Below, in pieces: positions 29,996-36,956 of a stretch of 37,729 nucleotides of DNA; the stretch's first letter is position 1; each line of letters starts with the position of its first letter. The notes beneath the pieces are model-generated. The model worked only from the letters and a program-made list of their open reading frames with translations. It was not told the origin of the DNA and ran no database searches. This DNA comes from an uncultured Trueperaceae bacterium (GTDB taxonomy: Bacteria; Deinococcota; Deinococci; Deinococcales; Trueperaceae): NCBI GenBank assembly GCA_913057165.1, contig CAJXNS010000011.1:1-37729 (forward strand), written 5' to 3'. Made by a program: the position numbers and the translations under genes.

Positions 29996-30787
29996 TCAAG
30001 GCTTGAGTGTGCTGCGCGCTGGGTCGAAGAGGCACGGGGTAATACTGGTGATGAACTGAAAGCCCATCCGCTCGAGGATCGGACGGCTTTGCGGTCCGGC
30101 ATCAACGGCGGCGTAACGCATCCCCCGTTCGCGTGCGATTTCGAGACGTTTTTGGGTCATGCGCCGGTAAAAACCGCGTTGGCGGGCCTCCTCAATGACG
30201 GTCCCGGCCCATAGTTCAGCCATCTGTGCGCCGTCCCTGAAGGTCATCCAGGCGGCACCAACCACCGCGCCCTCCAGTTCGGTGTGCACCAGCACACCGG
30301 TGGCCTGACCGGTCATGTGCTGCTCAAAGCGGCGTTCAAGCTCGTCGGCATGGTCCGGCCAGACGCCACGGTAGACGTTCATGACGCGTTCAATATCGCT
30401 GAGTTCGCTGACGCGCACCTCGCCCTCGGTGGCATCGTCAGACTCAAGTACCGCGGCCGAATCAACGTCGATGGCGAGCAGTGCCTCTTGTTCCTCTTCG
30501 GTGAAGCCCGCAGACCTTAGACGGTCGGCAAGGTCGGCCGGTTGGTCGTGGCCGTAAACCTTCCACTCAACCAGCCGGTTGCGCTGTAGGAAAAGGTCCC
30601 GCTCGTGACGGATAACCTCATCGGCGTTGTCACCGGTCAGTTGGCTCCAGACGATCCAACAGTCGTGCTCATCGGTGGGCACGTGGCGAATGACGTGCGC
30701 CTCTACCTCGCGTTCGGTACGAACGTCGGCAGGGCCGCGGCGGACGTGCTGGTCGTAAAGGTCAAGAAAAGCGGCTTTGTCCATCAC
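29996..30787 (-). CDS. GNAT acetyltransferase with N-terminal extra domain
   Basis: 263 residues. The C-terminal GNAT domain (about 122-255) has VRVSELSDIERVMNVYRGVWPDHADELERRF, GTVIEEARQRGFYRRMTQKRLEIARERGMRYAAVDAG and SRPILERMGFQFI; the acetyl-CoA loop is EARQRGFYRRM. The N-terminal 120 residues look like a second, degenerate GNAT-like half (CWIVWSQLTG, HERDLFLQRNRLVEWKVYGHDQPADLADRLRSAGF). Substrate unknown. The GTG at 30787 lies 7 bases after TAGACT (30795-30800), favouring it over the next codon ATG. Confidence 0.87.
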   Translation of the reverse strand: MMDKAAFLDLYDQHVRRGPADVRTEREVEAHVIRHVPTDEHDCWIVWSQLTGDNADEVIRHERDLFLQRNRLVEWKVYGHDQPADLADRLRSAGFTEEEQEALLAIDVDSAAVLESDDATEGEVRVSELSDIERVMNVYRGVWPDHADELERRFEQHMTGQATGVLVHTELEGAVVGAAWMTFRDGAQMAELWAGTVIEEARQRGFYRRMTQKRLEIARERGMRYAAVDAGPQSRPILERMGFQFITSITPCLFDPARSTLKP

Positions 30788-30794
30788 GCAGCGC

Positions 30795-30800
30795 AGTCTA
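30795..30800 (-). promoter_or_regulatory. -10 element, leaderless promoter of GNAT gene
   Basis: TAGACT on the minus strand, 7 bases before the GTG start. Confidence 0.35.
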
Positions 30801-30826
30801 ACGACGGCTGGTTCGCAAGCGCAGGA

Positions 30827-31603
30827 TTAGCGGTTGAGCAGGTGCAGGCTCGGGCGATAGCGCGACGTCGCGAAGGTACTGAACACGAGATCAAGCGGGC
30901 GGTCTTCTTGGTCGTAGGTGATGCGTTCAACCACCAGGACGGGTTCTTCGACGTCAAGTTTGAGGAGGGCTTCCTCGTGAGGGTTGGCCGGTCTGGCGAG
31001 CATGGTTTGTTCGGCGCGGTAGGCGGCAACGGAACCAATCGCGTGAAGGGTGCCGTAGAGGCTGCGGTGACGATCGAGCAGCTTGGTTGGGACTTGCGGC
31101 AGGTGCGGCGCCAGGAAGTTGGTCATCAACACGACGGGTTCTTGGTCGGCGTAGCGCAAGCGTTGGATGCGTTGCACCTTGGTGGAGAGCCGGGTGCCAA
31201 GGCGGTGCGCGACGTCTTCTTCCGCCGGGACGGTGCCGTTTTTGAGGATTTTTTGGTCGGGTTGCTTGCCGGCGTTGATGAGTTCCTGCTCGAACGATAG
31301 CCGGTGGTCGTCTGAGAGCGGGAAGCGGTGTTGGGCGTTGACGTAGGTGCCCGATCCTTGCCGTTGGCGCAGTTTGCCTTCGGTGACGAGTTGCTTGATG
31401 GCCTTGCGGACGGTGACGCGGGAGACGCCGAGCCTTTCAGCGATGATGCGTTCTGGGGGGAGGGCGTCGCCGGGCGCGAAGCGGCCGTCGTGGATGGCGT
31501 CACGGTAGGCGTGCGCGAGTTGGAGGTAGCTCGGTAAGGCGTCGTCTTTGCGGATCGTGACGTCCAGCGCGGGGTGGCTCAGGTCAAACGCGGTGGCGGT
31601 CAT
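30827..31603 (-). CDS. GntR-family regulator, HutC subfamily (UTRA domain)
   Basis: 258 residues. N-terminal winged HTH (about 22-90): PSYLQLAHAYRDAIHDGRFAPGDALPPERIIAERLGVSRVTVRKAIKQLVTEGKLRQRQGSGTYV, with the GntR hallmark RxTVRKAIKxL. The C-terminal UTRA ligand domain (about 100-255) has LSFEQELINAGKQPDQKI, IQRLRYADQEPVVLMTNFL and the closing YRPSLHLLN. HutC regulators sense small effectors such as sugar phosphates or urocanate. No obvious target operon adjoins it; a palindrome at its own start site suggests autoregulation. Confidence 0.93.
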   Translation of the reverse strand: MTATAFDLSHPALDVTIRKDDALPSYLQLAHAYRDAIHDGRFAPGDALPPERIIAERLGVSRVTVRKAIKQLVTEGKLRQRQGSGTYVNAQHRFPLSDDHRLSFEQELINAGKQPDQKILKNGTVPAEEDVAHRLGTRLSTKVQRIQRLRYADQEPVVLMTNFLAPHLPQVPTKLLDRHRSLYGTLHAIGSVAAYRAEQTMLARPANPHEEALLKLDVEEPVLVVERITYDQEDRPLDLVFSTFATSRYRPSLHLLNR

Positions 31604-31638
31604 CGTTGCGCCATTCGTACGGTTGGCTGGGCTGGGTT

Positions 31639-31695
31639 AAGCCTCACGGAGGCTTGCGTCGGCATGGCTTACGTCGTAGCACCATCGTAGGTCAA
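31639..31695 (-). promoter_or_regulatory. GntR gene promoter with start-site palindrome
   Basis: On the minus strand TTGACC (31690-31695), 18-base spacer, TAAGCC (31666-31671). The palindrome AAGCCTC-ACG-GAGGCTT (31639-31655), 7-bp arms, follows the predicted start by about 5 bases. CGTAG recurs at 31675, 31686 and 31699 (plus strand). Confidence 0.45.
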
Positions 31696-31903
31696 CGCCG
31701 TAGGTTGCATCGGCATCTGCCTAGTAACCAGGTTAAAGAGACGGAACCAATGTCGTGTTTTGGTCTTATTTTAGAATGGAACCGGAGATCGATAGTGTCG
31801 TGGTTTGGTGGCACTCAACCTAGGTGACATGGCTACCACCTGATTCGGTCAAACGGTTAAACCAACGAAGCCCGAGTGATTGTGCGGCAAAGGTGCATTT
31901 TGC

Positions 31904-31940
31904 GTTGTCTGCAGAAGACAACCGGTCTCTTCAGTAAACT
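31904..31940 (+). promoter_or_regulatory. lipoprotein promoter region with 7-bp-arm palindrome
   Basis: TAAACT (31935-31940) is a good -10 element, with start near 31947. The palindrome GTTGTCT-N5-AGACAAC (31904-31922) covers the -35 region, suggesting regulator control; GntR at 31603 is a possible but unproven partner. Confidence 0.4.
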
Positions 31941-32007
31941 AACGTAAGTCGTTTGGTAGTGCCGATTAAGGTTGTGCGCCGTCAGACGCTTAGTGAGGAG
32001 CTCGCCC

Positions 32008-32859
32008 ATGACCCACCGTCCCTCCAAAACACCAGCCCACACCCAAGAAGGCTGGGGGCACACCGGTCGCTTTCGGCTGCTGCTCACAACCGTCTTACTT
32101 GTTGCGCTCACCTCGGCCTGCAACCTGCCGTATCCCGAACTAAAAAATGCCGACCGGACCTCTGTAAGCGAAGCGACGCTGGAGGTGGGCGCCACCACCG
32201 ACATTTATGCCGGTGCGGATAGCGGCAGTTACTTCCCCATCGCCTACAAATGGGAGACCAGCGATCCCGACGTCTTGCGCATTGAAAACAGCGAAGAATT
32301 AGGGGCGTACTCGCAGCGGGCCACCGTCACCGGCGTGAGCGCTGGCACCGCCACGTTGACCTACGGCGAGTTTGTAAACGGTCGTGCCGGCGAACGCTCG
32401 GACAGCATCCAATTCACCGTGGTGCCTGCCTCACCGGTTGTCCCCACCCTGAGCCTCACAGGCCCATCAGCAGCAGGCTGGGAAACCACGCCCGAGGCGG
32501 ACCTCTCAGACTTTTCCTCGTTACGTATTGAACTTCTGTTTAACGTCGACGGATTTGATCAGTACGGCAGCGCCGAATTCTTTGGTGATTCAGACGGCCG
32601 TGACCCCGCGAGTGAGCTCCAAATTGCGGCCGCCGGTGCGGGCGCCATCGGCGCCACCACGCTGGCCGCAACATTCACGTCATTCCCGACCGGCTCGCCT
32701 GTAAACGGTGAAACCATCGCCTGGGATGTAACCGTCGACTTGTCCAATTGGCCTGAAGGGGCCACGAGCCTATCGTTGCGTCCTGTGGACGCTCTGAACG
32801 GTACGGCCGTCAGTAATTTCCTGACACTCACGGACGCTACGTTGACCATCACGCCGTAA
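32008..32859 (+). CDS. lipoprotein with Ig-like (BIG2-type) domain
   Basis: 283 residues, function unknown. Long charged N-terminus, then hydrophobic LLLTTVLLVALTSAC with modified Cys38. Residues about 48-135 resemble a bacterial Ig-like group 2 domain (LEVGATTDIYAGADS, KWETSDPDVLRIEN, ATVTGVSAGTATLTY). Residues about 140-283 form a second all-beta part (LSLTGPSAAGWETTPEADLSDFSSLRIELLFN, WDVTVDLSNWPEGATSLSLRPVD) I cannot name, perhaps carbohydrate- or surface-binding. The ATG at 32008 has GAGGAG 7 bases upstream; an upstream in-frame ATG lacks a site. Shares a terminator with the convergent tRNA. Confidence 0.85.
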   Translation: MTHRPSKTPAHTQEGWGHTGRFRLLLTTVLLVALTSACNLPYPELKNADRTSVSEATLEVGATTDIYAGADSGSYFPIAYKWETSDPDVLRIENSEELGAYSQRATVTGVSAGTATLTYGEFVNGRAGERSDSIQFTVVPASPVVPTLSLTGPSAAGWETTPEADLSDFSSLRIELLFNVDGFDQYGSAEFFGDSDGRDPASELQIAAAGAGAIGATTLAATFTSFPTGSPVNGETIAWDVTVDLSNWPEGATSLSLRPVDALNGTAVSNFLTLTDATLTITP

Positions 32860-32866
32860 ACAAAGC

Positions 32867-32893
32867 GGCCCACCGAGGGTGTAACGGTGGGCC
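32867..32893. terminator. bidirectional terminator between lipoprotein and tRNA-Val
   Basis: GGCCCACCG-N9-CGGTGGGCC, a 9-bp perfect stem. Read from the tRNA side it is followed by GCTTTGTTT, a fair T-run; from the lipoprotein side by AACAAGC. The best fit is the tRNA terminator, with the plus-strand gene also ended there. Confidence 0.7.
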
Positions 32894-32912
32894 AACAAGC
32901 TTCGTTGTTGTG

Positions 32913-32987
32913 TGGTGGGCGGTACTGGGATTGAACCAGTGACCCCTCGCGTGTGAAGCGAGTGCTCTCCCGCTGAGCTAACCGCCC
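32913..32987 (-). tRNA. tRNA-Val, anticodon CAC, CCA encoded
   Basis: 75 bases on the minus strand. Acceptor arm GGGCGGT pairs with ACCGCCC, then A-CCA is encoded. D-arm TAGCTCAGCGGGAGAGC, anticodon stem CTCGC/GCGAG with loop TTCACAC, so anticodon CAC (plus-strand 32953-32955, reading GUG valine codons), and T-arm GGTTCAATCC. Confidence 0.97.
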
Positions 32988-32998
32988 GAGCGCCGTTG

Positions 32999-33027
32999 AG
33001 CATACGCCACCGCCGCCCAACCTTCAA
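32999..33027 (-). promoter_or_regulatory. tRNA-Val promoter
   Basis: On the minus strand TTGAAG (33022-33027), 17-base spacer, TATGCT (32999-33004). The tRNA begins 11 bases after the -10 element. Confidence 0.7.
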
Positions 33028-33036
33028 GCGCCGCGC

Positions 33037-33990
33037 CTAACCGGTGATTTCACGCAACCAAGAAAACACAAGCCCCCACATCCGCTCGGTACTCGCGAGG
33101 CCCTCATCCGCCGACCACACCCCGTGCACCGTTCCCGGTAGTTGCGCGTGCGCCACCGCCACACCCGCCTCACGCAACCGCTGCGCATAAGCATCCCCCT
33201 CATCGCACAACGGATCGTGCTCGGCGGTCAAAACCAAAGCAGGCGGTAGGTCGCTCAAGTCCTGCACCACCAGCGGCGACGCGTCAGGGTGAAACGCGTG
33301 GAGCTCATGCCGCAAATACATTCGGCCAAACCAGTCCATGACCTCTTGCGTTAAACCAAACCCGTTGGCCTTCTGCAACCGTGATTCCCACTGGCTTTCA
33401 GGCCGCATGTCCGTCACGGGGTAAATCAACCCTTGACCAGTCAAACTTGGTCCGCCTTCATCACGAAAACGGCGCGCCACGACCGCCGCCAAGTTGCCCC
33501 CTGCCGAGTCGCCCATCACGACCGTACGCGCCGCATCGGCACCCCACGCATCCGCTTGGGACACCGCCCAGCGGGCCGCTTGGACCGAATCCTCCACGGC
33601 CGCAGGGAACGGATGCTCAGGCGCCAAACGGTAGTCAACCGACGCGACAACCGACCCCGCACCCACCGCCAGCCTGCGGGCGGCATGGTCGTACGTTTCA
33701 ACGTCGCCAAGCGCAAAACCGCCGCCGTGTACGAAGACGATGAGCGGCTTAACACCGTCACCCCCCGGGTGGTAGACGCGCACCATCACAGGCTCGGCGT
33801 CACCGGTCGCCCACTCATCACGCACCCAAGCAACGTCGTGCCGTTTTGGTTTCGCCATCCAAAACGACCGGTCGCCATCACGTAACTCACGAATCGGCAC
33901 CGACCACGGCTCCGGGCGTTCTTCGGCATCCTGTCGTTCAAGCATCGCCCGTACGTCCGCATCGAGCGAGGCAAAGTCCCGTTTGGTCAT
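33037..33990 (-). CDS. alpha/beta-hydrolase, hormone-sensitive-lipase-type esterase
   Basis: 317 residues; hydrolyses short acyl esters, cytoplasmic. Oxyanion-hole motif HGGGF (88-92), nucleophile S162 in GDSAGG (160-165), D259 in EHDPLCDEG and H289 in GTVHGV complete the triad. N-terminal cap region about 1-60. SVDYRLAPEHPFPAAVED is diagnostic of family IV esterases. GAGAGG lies 9 bases before the ATG. It follows dppB by 34 bases in the same direction, so it may be expressed with the transporter. Confidence 0.94.
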   Translation of the reverse strand: MTKRDFASLDADVRAMLERQDAEERPEPWSVPIRELRDGDRSFWMAKPKRHDVAWVRDEWATGDAEPVMVRVYHPGGDGVKPLIVFVHGGGFALGDVETYDHAARRLAVGAGSVVASVDYRLAPEHPFPAAVEDSVQAARWAVSQADAWGADAARTVVMGDSAGGNLAAVVARRFRDEGGPSLTGQGLIYPVTDMRPESQWESRLQKANGFGLTQEVMDWFGRMYLRHELHAFHPDASPLVVQDLSDLPPALVLTAEHDPLCDEGDAYAQRLREAGVAVAHAQLPGTVHGVWSADEGLASTERMWGLVFSWLREITG

Positions 33991-34024
33991 GCTGTGTCGC
34001 CTCTCCGCCTCAGCCTTTGGCGCT

Positions 34025-34969
34025 TCACGCCAAACGAATACGAGGGTCTAAATAAGCGTACATGACGTCTGCCACCGCGTTTGCCAACGCAAAGAACATC
34101 ACCGACACCAGCGTGATCGCCTGCATCAGCGGCACATCGCGCCGATCGATCGCAAACGTCATCAAGCGGCCCAGGCCAGGATAGTTAAAAACGTTCTCCA
34201 CGACGATCAACCCGCTCATCAACCAACCGAAACTGATGGCGACCACCGTGACCGTGGGCAGCAAGGCGTTTCTGAGGACGTGCCGCCGCAGCGTGACCGC
34301 CTCACGCACCCCGTTCAAACGGGCGGTCCGCACGTACGGCCGACCCAGCTCCGCCAGCACACTCGCGCGCGTCAGCCGAGTCACGTACGCCAGCATCACC
34401 AGCGATGCCGTCAACGCCGGCAAGATCCGAAGCGGCAGCGCTTCAAGCCAGGTGGCGTCGGAAGGAAACGACGCATTGGCAGGAAACCACCCCAACCCGA
34501 ACGCGAACACTTGGATCAGAACCAAACCTGTCACGAACTCCGGTAGGCCCACCACCGCGAGCGTCGAGACTGAGATGACGTGGTCTGGCCAACGATCGGC
34601 CCGCACCGCAGCGATCACACCAAGCAGCACCGCCACTGGCACCACCAGCACCAACGTGAGCAACGCCAGGTGCAGACTGTTGACCGCGCGCTCAAGCACC
34701 AGCCCACGCACCGGCTCGCCCGTCGCAAACGACACGCCCCAATCGCCACGGATGTACCCGCCCAGCCAGCTGACGTACTGCACCGGCAACGGACGGTCCA
34801 ATCCCAACTCGGTCCGTAACGCCTGCACAGCAGCGTCGCCCGCTTCCCGACCGAGCATCAAGCGGGCAGGATCACCGGGTAACGCGAAGGTCACCAAAAA
34901 CACGAAGACGGACGTGAGCAGCAAGGTGAGCAACACCGAACCCAAACGCACGAGCAAGTAGCGGCGCAT
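34025..34969 (-). CDS. dppB: dipeptide/oligopeptide/nickel-type ABC permease, DppB-like
   Basis: 314 residues, six membrane segments. N-terminal RYLLVRLGSVLLTLLLTSVFVFLV and ALPGDPARLMLG (the DppB GDP motif), GGYIRGDWGVSF, GLPEFVTGLVLI, the coupling loop YVRTARLNGVREAVTLRRHVLRNALLP, VVENVFNYPGLGRLM and the closing YAYLDPRIRL. The ATG at 34969 lies 1 base after the ATPase stop; the longer open frame is a shadow of the ATPase gene. Substrate not assignable without the binding protein. Confidence 0.94.
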   Translation of the reverse strand: MRRYLLVRLGSVLLTLLLTSVFVFLVTFALPGDPARLMLGREAGDAAVQALRTELGLDRPLPVQYVSWLGGYIRGDWGVSFATGEPVRGLVLERAVNSLHLALLTLVLVVPVAVLLGVIAAVRADRWPDHVISVSTLAVVGLPEFVTGLVLIQVFAFGLGWFPANASFPSDATWLEALPLRILPALTASLVMLAYVTRLTRASVLAELGRPYVRTARLNGVREAVTLRRHVLRNALLPTVTVVAISFGWLMSGLIVVENVFNYPGLGRLMTFAIDRRDVPLMQAITLVSVMFFALANAVADVMYAYLDPRIRLA

Positions 34970-34970
34970 C

Positions 34971-36956
34971 TCAGCCGTCCCCCAACGGTTCATTGAGGGC
35001 AGACCGGTCGGCATGGCACGCCAGGCGGTGACCTTCGGTGCCCTCAAGCAAGGGTGGCATGGTGGTGTCGCAGGTGCCTGGGATCGCGAGCGCGCAACGT
35101 GGCTGAAACGGACAACCGGTGGCGGGCACAGCCACCGCTGGCTCCTGGAGGGGGGCTGTCGGTGGGCTCTCAAGGCGCGGCACCGACCCAAGCAGCAAGC
35201 GCGTGTACGGATGAAACGGCGGGCTCATCACGCGTTCAAGAGGCCCGACCTCCACCAGTTCGCCTTGGTACATCACGGCAACGTCGTCGGCCACGTCCGA
35301 CACCACCGCCAAGTCATGGCTGATGAACAAGAACGTCGCCCGGAAGGTGTCGCGGATGCGCTTCATCAACGCCAGCATGCCGGCTTGGATGGTGACGTCC
35401 AAACCGGAAAACGACTCGTCAAACACGATCACGTCGGGTCGCATCGCGACCGCGCGGGCGATGGCCACACGTTGCTTTTCGCCACCTGACAGATCCGCCG
35501 ACAAGCGCTCACGGTAGTCAAGCGGTAGCTGCACCGCGTCCAAAAGCGCATCAAGGGTGGGGACGTCCTTCACGCCTGCTTGGCGTGCGCGGTGCAGGAC
35601 ACGCGTCAGGATGGCACCGACGGTGCGGTACGGATTGAGTGACGCATCGCTCGACTGAAACACCATCTGCACGCGCGCCCGCTGCGCTGCCGACCGATCT
35701 TCAAGGCGTAACGGCAGGGGCTCACCGGCGAGGTGAACGACCCCTTCCTGGGGTGGATTGAGTCCCATCACGGCCTTGGCGAGGGTGCTTTTGCCGCTGC
35801 CGGACTCGCCCACAAGACCCAGCGTTCTGCCGGGCTTCAGCCGCAGAGACACGTTCGATACGGCGGGCCGGGACGGTCCCGCTTGCGTGCCACGGGAGCG
35901 GTAGCGGAACGTGACGTTGGTCAGCCGGCAGGCATCCTCTTCGGTGCTGACGTCCGCCCGTTCGGTCGCGTTGACGGTTGGCAAGACGAACTCGGGCAGG
36001 TCGCTTGCGTGGTGGCACGCCACCGTGCGTCCGCCTGCATCTTGCACCTCGGGGGGCTCTTGGGTGAAGCACACGTCGGTGGCGTGCGGGCAACGTGGCG
36101 CAAAAGCGCACGCGGCAGGCTCGTGGTCGCCGGACGCTGGCGGGTGGTAAGGCAGCGCCTCCGCGCGGGCGCCCATCCTAGGGACGCTGGCCATCAGCAT
36201 GCGCGTGTACGGATGCCGTGGCCGCTTGACAACGGCATCCACGTGACCTGCTTCAACGCAAGCGCCTTCGTAGAGAACCATCAAGCGGTTTGCGACGTGC
36301 GCGAGAACGGCCAGGTTGTGGCTGACGAACAGGGTCGTCATGCGGCGGCCCTCAACGCGTTCACGCACCAAGTTCAAGATGGCCGCCTCGGTGGTGACGT
36401 CCAGGTTGGTGGTGGGCTCGTCCAGCATCAGGATGCTGGGTTCACGCACCAACGCCATCGCGATCATCACCCGCTGCTGTTGACCGCCTGAAAGCTCGAA
36501 CGGAAACGCCCGCCGCACGCGTGCTGGGTCATCAAGACCCACCTGCCGCAGCATGTCGTCCAGACGTCCGGTCTCTGCGCGGGCGGGATTCCCTGGATTC
36601 AGGGCTTCTGCCAGCTGACGCCCCACCCGCATGGTGGGGTTGAGGGACACGCTTGGGTTTTGTGGAACGACCGCCAAGCGCTCATGCCAAAACGTACGGC
36701 GCGCCAAAGGGGTGGCAGTGGCGGGGTTAAGGCCCGCCACATCCAATTCGTGGGCGCGGACCCAGGCGCCGTCTGGCAGCGTGCCGGCCAGGGCGTGAAG
36801 CAGCGTCGATTTTCCGCTGCCGGATTCACCCAGGATGCCGAGCACATCGCCGTGGTTGGCGTGCACACTGACACCCCGCAAGACCGTGCGGTCGCCGTAA
36901 CCGACATCCAATCCTGCAGCATGGAGGGTGGCTTTTTGGGTTGCTGGCACCGTCAT
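34971..36956 (-). CDS. fused double ABC ATPase (DppD-DppF type)
   Basis: 661 residues holding both ATPases of a peptide/nickel importer. First half: Walker A GESGSGKST (43-51), signature LSGGQQ (155-160), Walker B LMLDEP (176-181). Second half: Walker A GESGSGKST (383-391), signature LSGGEK (489-494), Walker B IVFDES (510-515), with Ser for the usual Pro. Each half ends in an oligopeptide-type C-terminal extension with four Cys: C283, C289, C296, C314 and C615, C621, C629, C647. Such Cys sets have been reported to bind an iron-sulfur cluster in some Dpp ATPases. The ATG at 36956 overlaps the dppC stop (ATGA). Confidence 0.93.
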   Translation of the reverse strand: MTVPATQKATLHAAGLDVGYGDRTVLRGVSVHANHGDVLGILGESGSGKSTLLHALAGTLPDGAWVRAHELDVAGLNPATATPLARRTFWHERLAVVPQNPSVSLNPTMRVGRQLAEALNPGNPARAETGRLDDMLRQVGLDDPARVRRAFPFELSGGQQQRVMIAMALVREPSILMLDEPTTNLDVTTEAAILNLVRERVEGRRMTTLFVSHNLAVLAHVANRLMVLYEGACVEAGHVDAVVKRPRHPYTRMLMASVPRMGARAEALPYHPPASGDHEPAACAFAPRCPHATDVCFTQEPPEVQDAGGRTVACHHASDLPEFVLPTVNATERADVSTEEDACRLTNVTFRYRSRGTQAGPSRPAVSNVSLRLKPGRTLGLVGESGSGKSTLAKAVMGLNPPQEGVVHLAGEPLPLRLEDRSAAQRARVQMVFQSSDASLNPYRTVGAILTRVLHRARQAGVKDVPTLDALLDAVQLPLDYRERLSADLSGGEKQRVAIARAVAMRPDVIVFDESFSGLDVTIQAGMLALMKRIRDTFRATFLFISHDLAVVSDVADDVAVMYQGELVEVGPLERVMSPPFHPYTRLLLGSVPRLESPPTAPLQEPAVAVPATGCPFQPRCALAIPGTCDTTMPPLLEGTEGHRLACHADRSALNEPLGDG

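Larger units (their letters stand above)
31604..32007. other. 404-bp divergent intergenic region, AT-richer than its surroundings
   Basis: It holds the GntR promoter and palindrome on its left and lipoprotein signals on its right: GTTGTCT-GCAGA-AGACAAC (31904-31922) and TAAACT (31935-31940). The middle (about 31730-31900) is visibly richer in A and T than flanking genes. The only ORF there codes a 26-residue peptide (ATG at 31750) without similarity I recognise. Confidence 0.6.

Noticed and set aside
31750-31827. 26-residue ORF in the AT-rich gap
   Set aside because: Too short to judge, weak ribosome site, no recognisable features.
32913-32987. Genomic-island attachment site at the tRNA-Val gene
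   Set aside because: No duplicated tRNA 3' end and no integrase gene are visible in the window.
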